Shown piece after piece: positions 59,576 to 64,000 of a stretch of 64,000 nucleotides of DNA. Numbering within the stretch: the first letter of the stretch is position 1; each line of letters starts with the position of its first letter. Made by a program: the position numbers and the translations under genes. Source of the stretch: Chromatocurvus halotolerans (lineage in GTDB: Bacteria; Pseudomonadota; Gammaproteobacteria; Pseudomonadales; Halieaceae); contig NZ_SLWX01000005.1 of the NCBI RefSeq assembly GCF_004340525.1, positions 1-64,000 on the forward strand, written 5' to 3'. A model generated the notes under the pieces. It was not told where the DNA came from and did no database searches. It saw only the letters and a program-made list of their open reading frames with translations.

Positions 59576-61333
59576 ATGGGCGCTTACGAAGCCAAACGAC
59601 TTGCCACATTGCGACAGCTCAATCTCCTGGACACCACGCCCAGTGAGAGCTTTGATCGAATTACGAGAATGGCCAGCCGTATCTTCAATCTGCCGATTGC
59701 GGCTATTTCACTGTCTGATGAGGATCGGCAGTGGTTCAAATCCCGGGTCGGGGTAGAACATCAGGAAATACCCAGGTTCCGGGCCTGCTGTGGCGAAGTC
59801 GCGGATACCTCGGGAATGGTTGTGGTGGAGGATCTGCTGGCCTCGACCACCTATCAGAACAGCGTTCTGGCTGAATCCGGCATGCGTTTTTACGCCGGTG
59901 CACCGTTGACGACACGCGATGGCTACACCCTCGGAGCCATGTGTGTCCTGGGCACCGAGCCCCGCGTGGCAACCGAGGAGGAGCTCGACGCCCTGCGGGA
60001 TCTTGCGGCAATGGTCATGGCCCAGATTGACCTCCAGCATGCGGTAGGCAGAATTGATCCGACCACCACACTCCCCAATTACCTGCAGTTTGTGGAGGAC
60101 CTGGAGGATCTGGCCCGGGACCGGGCTGGAAGTACCTACTACACCCTGAGCACTGAGCTGGTGGATCTCAGTGAGGCCAGCACGCTGCAGCGGGTCATGG
60201 GGCCCTCCTATCTTGAGGAACTGTCACGCCAGGCCGGTGCACGGCTGCGGGAAAACCTGGGACAGGCGACCCGGCTCTATCACATTGGCCCGTGCCAGTT
60301 CGCGCACCTGGAAACCGGAGACGAAACCCGGGTGCTTGAGCGTGCTGAAGCACTGCGCGATGCGCTGCTCGGGCTCAGTATTGGCGAATCGTCGCCGTTC
60401 ATGCTGCAGCCGGTGATCGGTATCGCCCCCTTCCGGGCCGGGGAGACCACTCCCGGCAGCGTGCTGCGGACCGCTCACAGTGCCTCCAGGGACGCCCGGG
60501 ACGCAGAAATGCCGGCAGGCATCTATTCCGAGGCATCCGATGCCAGCCACCAGCGTCGTTTTGGCCTCATCACCAACTTTGGCCAGGCGCTGGAGAACGA
60601 CGATCAGCTCCATATGGTCTATCAACCGCGGATAGCACTGGCCTCCGGCCGCTGCCTGGGTGCGGAGGCCCTGATCCGCTGGCGCCACAGTTCCCTGGGC
60701 AATGTTTCCCCCGGCGAATTCATTCCGCTGGTGGAGAAAACCCCCATGGCGCGAGCTCTGACCGACTGGGTACTGCGCAGCGCGATACGCCAGGCCGCCA
60801 TCTGGCATGAACAGAATCGCGGGTTGCGGATCTCGATCAACATTGCCGCATCAAATCTGGAAGAAAGCGATTTTACGGCACGTGTTATTGACTACCTTGA
60901 CGCCGAGCAGCTTCCCTGCACGGCGATCGAGCTAGAGCTGACGGAAAGCGGGTTGATAGGCAATGGGCGCGCCGCCAGAGAGCAGCTCAAAGCGCTGATG
61001 GAAACCGGCATCAGGATCGCCATCGACGATTTCGGCACTGGCTACAGCAGTCTGGCCTACCTGCAGAAGATTCCGGCACACATCGTCAAGATTGACCGAT
61101 CCTTCATCGATGGGCTTGAGCACAGGGAGCGCAGCCAGACCCTCGTTCGATCGCTCATTTCCATGGCCCACGATCTCGGCTACGGCGTGGTTGCCGAGGG
61201 CGTCGAAACCCGGAAATGTCACGACTTCCTGGCGTCTCTTGGCTGCGACGAAGTGCAGGGATACCTGTTCGCCGCCCCACTCACGCCCGGGGATTTCGAG
61301 CGCTGGCTGAAAGATCGTGACGCCCCGGGGTGA
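59576..61333 (+). CDS. GAF / degenerate-GGDEF / EAL protein (c-di-GMP phosphodiesterase)
   Basis: 585 residues from ATG 59576, or 588 from a GTG at 59567; neither has a clear ribosome site. A GAF domain (about 10-150; LDTTPSESFDRITRMAS, FRACCGEV, GAMCVLG) is followed by a GGDEF-like domain that lacks the signature (position occupied by HIGPCQFAHL), so it should not make c-di-GMP. The EAL domain keeps its catalytic residues: AEALIRW, NIAASN, ELTES, DDFGTGYSSL, VKIDRSF, VAEGVET and QGYLF. It likely hydrolyses c-di-GMP under control of the GAF input. No membrane segment is present. Confidence 0.9.
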   Translation: MGAYEAKRLATLRQLNLLDTTPSESFDRITRMASRIFNLPIAAISLSDEDRQWFKSRVGVEHQEIPRFRACCGEVADTSGMVVVEDLLASTTYQNSVLAESGMRFYAGAPLTTRDGYTLGAMCVLGTEPRVATEEELDALRDLAAMVMAQIDLQHAVGRIDPTTTLPNYLQFVEDLEDLARDRAGSTYYTLSTELVDLSEASTLQRVMGPSYLEELSRQAGARLRENLGQATRLYHIGPCQFAHLETGDETRVLERAEALRDALLGLSIGESSPFMLQPVIGIAPFRAGETTPGSVLRTAHSASRDARDAEMPAGIYSEASDASHQRRFGLITNFGQALENDDQLHMVYQPRIALASGRCLGAEALIRWRHSSLGNVSPGEFIPLVEKTPMARALTDWVLRSAIRQAAIWHEQNRGLRISINIAASNLEESDFTARVIDYLDAEQLPCTAIELELTESGLIGNGRAAREQLKALMETGIRIAIDDFGTGYSSLAYLQKIPAHIVKIDRSFIDGLEHRERSQTLVRSLISMAHDLGYGVVAEGVETRKCHDFLASLGCDEVQGYLFAAPLTPGDFERWLKDRDAPG

Positions 61334-61363
61334 CCCTGGAATTGGCAGATTCCAGCGCCGCCC

Positions 61364-63901
61364 CTACCCCGAGGTCCCGGAAGCACGCTTTTTCGTATGC
61401 GCCGTGGCGACCGCCTGCAGCGGGTCGTCGGGCCAGGGATGTTTCGGGTAACGGCCCCTCATCTCCTTCCTGACCGCGTCATAGCCGTCGTTCCAGAAGC
61501 TGACCAGGTCCTGGGTCACCTGCAGCGGCCTCCCCGCCGGGGAGAGCAGGTGCACCACAAGCGCCAGCCGCCCCTCGGCAAGCGTCGGTGTCTCGCGGGC
61601 GCCGAACATTTCCTGCAGCTTCACCGGCAGCACCGGCGGCTGCTGTGAATAGTCGATCTTCACGCGGGATCCCGATGGCACCTCGCAGCGTTCTGGCAAC
61701 CAGCGATCGAGCTGCTGCTGTTGCGCAAAGCTTAGCCGGGCCTTCAACGCACCGATGAGGTCAATCTTCTTCAGATCGGACAGCTTTTTTACCGGCGCGA
61801 GATAGAGCGCCAGCCAGTCGCTTACGGTGTCACACAGCGCTTGCCGGTCAAAGGCAGGCCAGTCGGTAACCAGCGATGCCATCAGCGCGGCGCGGGCGCG
61901 GTAATTCTCCGCCTCGCTTGTCCAGGGAAGATTGTCCAGGTCCGCTTCGGCAATCAGCGCCAGCAGGCCGTCGACGCGCTGATCAGCCGTGACCTCGCTC
62001 AGCGTTTCGCTCGCCAGCAGCAGTGCGCCAATGCGCCGCTGGCGTTCGGCGACAAACAGGCCACTCTGACGATCCCAGCCCACCCGTGTCTGTTCCCGCA
62101 GCAGCGGCGCCAGCTGCGATGAGAACAGCTGAACATCCAGTGGCGCTGCCGCGCGAATCGTGTCGCTGCGTCCACCCGACATACCGCTGACTTCCGCTAC
62201 CGCGAGCCACTTTTCCCGCTGCAGCGGTGATGCCGACTCAAAACGGGCGCTACGACCATTGCTGAGCTGATATGCCCCGCTATGCCGCCGCCGCGCAATG
62301 CGGTCCGGGTAGGCGCAGGCCAGCAGATAGCCGGTGACCTGCGCATCGTCGGGTCGCGCAGGCAGCGCCGGCAGAGAGACCTCGCCGTCCGGCAGCTGCC
62401 GGCGCAATTGCGCGGCAACCTCGCGCGTACGTGCCACCCAGGGCTTCAGCCGCCCCGGTGAGGAAGCGTCACCGTCCAGCAGGTCCAGCCAGCCCCGCAG
62501 ATCCGCTGACTCTCCCTGCCGTGGCAGGCCCTCGGAGAGCGCTGCAGCGATCAGACTGGCGTGTCGCGCCGCCGCAATATCGCGACCTGCGAGCAGCAGG
62601 TGCGCCAGGCGCGGATGCACGGCGAGCCCCGCCATGGCGTTACCGTAGGGCGTCATTCGCCGCTTTCCGGGTTCGCCTGCTATCGCCCCCAAAGCTGCCA
62701 GAAGATCCACCGCCTGGGCAAAGGCTCCGGCCGGGGGTGGCGTCAGCCAGTCAAGTTCATCCGCACTGTAGATTCCGAAGGCGAACAGCTGCAGCACCAG
62801 CGGCGCCAGATCGGCTACCTCAATGCCGGCACTGCGCTCCCGACTCAACTGTGCCTGGCGGGACTCACTCCACAGCCGGTAGCAGAAGCCCGGACGCAGG
62901 CGTCCGGCGCGGCCGGCACGCTGCACCGCAGATGCCTGGGAAATGGCCTGCGTGTGCAGGCGGCTCATGCCGCTGCCCGGGTCGAAGCGCGCCTGGCGCT
63001 CGAGTCCGGCATCCACCACCACATCCACGCCGTCAATGGTCAGGCTGGTTTCTGCCACATTGGTTGCCAGCACCACCTTTCGGATGCCCGCGGGACAGGG
63101 CGCGATAGCGCGACGCTGCGCCGACATGTCCAGATCGCCGTACAGCGGGTGCACCTGGGTACCCGCCGGCAGTGACAGGCCCGCCGCGACACGGTGAATC
63201 TCTCCACGCCCGGGAAGAAAGGCCAGCACACTGCTCTGCGGGTGGTCGCGGCAGACCGTCTCCAGCGCTGCGACCATGCTGTCGACCACGGATTCGCGCG
63301 GCCTGAGCGCTGCCCCATAGCGCAGCGTGACCGGATACTGGCGACCCTCGCAGCGTATCCTCGGCGCGTCGAGATAGTGCTCCAGCGAGGCATCTCCCAG
63401 CGTTGCGGACATGACGATAATGCGAGCTGCGTTGGCGGCCTCGAACGTGGCGCGACCGTGCAGCGCCAGGGCCAGACCGAGATCGGCATCGACCGAGCGC
63501 TCATGGAACTCATCGAAGATCAGCAGCCCCACGCTCTCCAGTGCCGGATCCTCCCGCAACATGCGCAGCAGGATGCCCTCGGTAATCACCTCGATACGGG
63601 TGCGCGCGCTGACCCTGCTGTCGAGGCGGATACGGTAACCTACGGTTTCGCCAGGCGCTTCGCCGAGGAGCTCCGCCATGCGCGCGGCCGCAGTGCGCGC
63701 TGCGAGACGCCGCGGCTGCAGGATGACAATGCGCCGGCCCGCCAGCCAGGGCTCATCCAGCAGCGCCAGCGGTACCACGGTGGTCTTGCCGGCACCCGGC
63801 GGCGCCTCGAGCAGCAGGGTATCGTGTCCGATCAGCGCCGCACGGATGTCGCCAATGACGGCCTGAATCGGCAGTGCGTTGTCGACGGCGGAAAGCGTCA
63901 T
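61364..63901 (-). CDS. hrpB: HrpB, DExH-box ATP-dependent helicase
   Basis: 845 residues from ATG 63901, chosen because it begins close to the usual HrpB start (LPIQAVIGDIRAAL); a longer in-frame start at 63985 adds 28 unlikely residues. Motifs: GAGKTT (36-41), QPRRLAAR (61-70), DEFH (130-133, the HrpB variant of DEAH), SATL, and QRAGRAGR later. A helicase-associated domain and the HrpB C-terminal domain (PAGRPLQVTQDLVSFW and KKHPWPDDP-like YPKHPWPDDP) complete it. HrpB proteins occur across Proteobacteria with a poorly defined role in RNA metabolism. The C-terminal stop is 30 bp from that of the EAL gene. Confidence 0.9.
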   Translation of the reverse strand: MTLSAVDNALPIQAVIGDIRAALIGHDTLLLEAPPGAGKTTVVPLALLDEPWLAGRRIVILQPRRLAARTAAARMAELLGEAPGETVGYRIRLDSRVSARTRIEVITEGILLRMLREDPALESVGLLIFDEFHERSVDADLGLALALHGRATFEAANAARIIVMSATLGDASLEHYLDAPRIRCEGRQYPVTLRYGAALRPRESVVDSMVAALETVCRDHPQSSVLAFLPGRGEIHRVAAGLSLPAGTQVHPLYGDLDMSAQRRAIAPCPAGIRKVVLATNVAETSLTIDGVDVVVDAGLERQARFDPGSGMSRLHTQAISQASAVQRAGRAGRLRPGFCYRLWSESRQAQLSRERSAGIEVADLAPLVLQLFAFGIYSADELDWLTPPPAGAFAQAVDLLAALGAIAGEPGKRRMTPYGNAMAGLAVHPRLAHLLLAGRDIAAARHASLIAAALSEGLPRQGESADLRGWLDLLDGDASSPGRLKPWVARTREVAAQLRRQLPDGEVSLPALPARPDDAQVTGYLLACAYPDRIARRRHSGAYQLSNGRSARFESASPLQREKWLAVAEVSGMSGGRSDTIRAAAPLDVQLFSSQLAPLLREQTRVGWDRQSGLFVAERQRRIGALLLASETLSEVTADQRVDGLLALIAEADLDNLPWTSEAENYRARAALMASLVTDWPAFDRQALCDTVSDWLALYLAPVKKLSDLKKIDLIGALKARLSFAQQQQLDRWLPERCEVPSGSRVKIDYSQQPPVLPVKLQEMFGARETPTLAEGRLALVVHLLSPAGRPLQVTQDLVSFWNDGYDAVRKEMRGRYPKHPWPDDPLQAVATAHTKKRASGTSG

Positions 63902-64000
63902 GGTCTGGGCATCAGGATCGTGGCACCTGCGATAATGTGCTGTGCGAATCCTCGCCAGCATAGCAAGCGCCTGCCGCCGCGGCATCCCGGTTTTCAGTAT

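Noticed and set aside
59733-59743. GGTTCAAATCC resembling a tRNA T-arm
   Set aside because: It lies inside the GAF coding sequence (WFKSR), and no acceptor or anticodon stem can be drawn around it.

Overview
The window looks like chromosome of a free-living, probably aquatic, facultatively anaerobic gammaproteobacterium. G+C is about 60 % over most of the sequence (estimated by eye). The gene set fits: HflK/HflC, the proteobacterial O2-independent ubiquinone proteins UbiU/UbiV/UbiT with FNR-type boxes, HrpB, a TonB-dependent receptor, an outer-membrane porin-like protein, an O-antigen ligase, and many secreted peptidases. I cannot name genus or species. No rRNA, tRNA, CRISPR array or intact insertion sequence was found.

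Layout. (1) 1-4.8 kb is accessory and more A+T-rich: a decayed IS3-family transposase end, a large PLD-SF2 helicase-DUF3427 protein of the kind seen in defence islands, a zinc-ribbon membrane protein, and a gene-poor stretch. (2) 4.8-15.3 kb: epoxide-hydrolase-like enzyme, hflK-hflC, an exported dipeptidase fused to a RidA-like domain, an AEC transporter, and two divergent exported peptidases (M24 and M14). (3) 15.3-21.7 kb: small conserved proteins, a hotdog thioesterase, a hybrid histidine kinase, and two membrane proteins, one a zinc protease. (4) 21.7-29.7 kb: an AraC-type regulator divergent from an amidohydrolase / TonB receptor / exported cyclophilin run, then a second hybrid histidine kinase. 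The divergent promoter carries a direct repeat of the AraC-operator type, so this looks like a self-contained uptake-and-degradation locus. (5) 29.7-39.9 kb: a sortilin-like beta-propeller protein, small exported and outer-membrane proteins, an SRAP (YedK/HMCES) protein, an exported methyltransferase-like protein, a very small 2OG-Fe(II) oxygenase, a polysaccharide deacetylase and an O-antigen ligase. (6) 39.9-42.6 kb: ubiU-ubiV convergent with and overlapping ubiT, each side with its own FNR-like box. (7) 42.6-47.7 kb: an apparent three-gene operon of an outer-membrane barrel, an SbcD/YhaO-like phosphoesterase and an SbcC/YhaN-like ATPase, with translationally coupled junctions. (8) 48.0-59.4 kb: two tandem sortilin-like giants, a Tat-exported PLP enzyme of the PvdN type, an NTF2-like protein and a dipeptidyl-peptidase IV. 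(9) 59.4-64 kb: a GAF/degenerate-GGDEF/EAL protein and HrpB.

Functional themes. Six peptidase or amidohydrolase families (M19, M24, M14, a PF04298 zinc protease, an imidazolonepropionase-like amidohydrolase, S9), most of them exported, plus a TonB receptor and a periplasmic cyclophilin, suggest a peptide-scavenging lifestyle. Three large secreted VPS10/sortilin-like proteins are present and unexplained. The best candidates for something undescribed are the AraC-controlled locus with its tandem half-sites, the left-end helicase/zinc-ribbon island, the outer-membrane-barrel/YhaO/YhaN operon, and the dipeptidase-RidA fusion.
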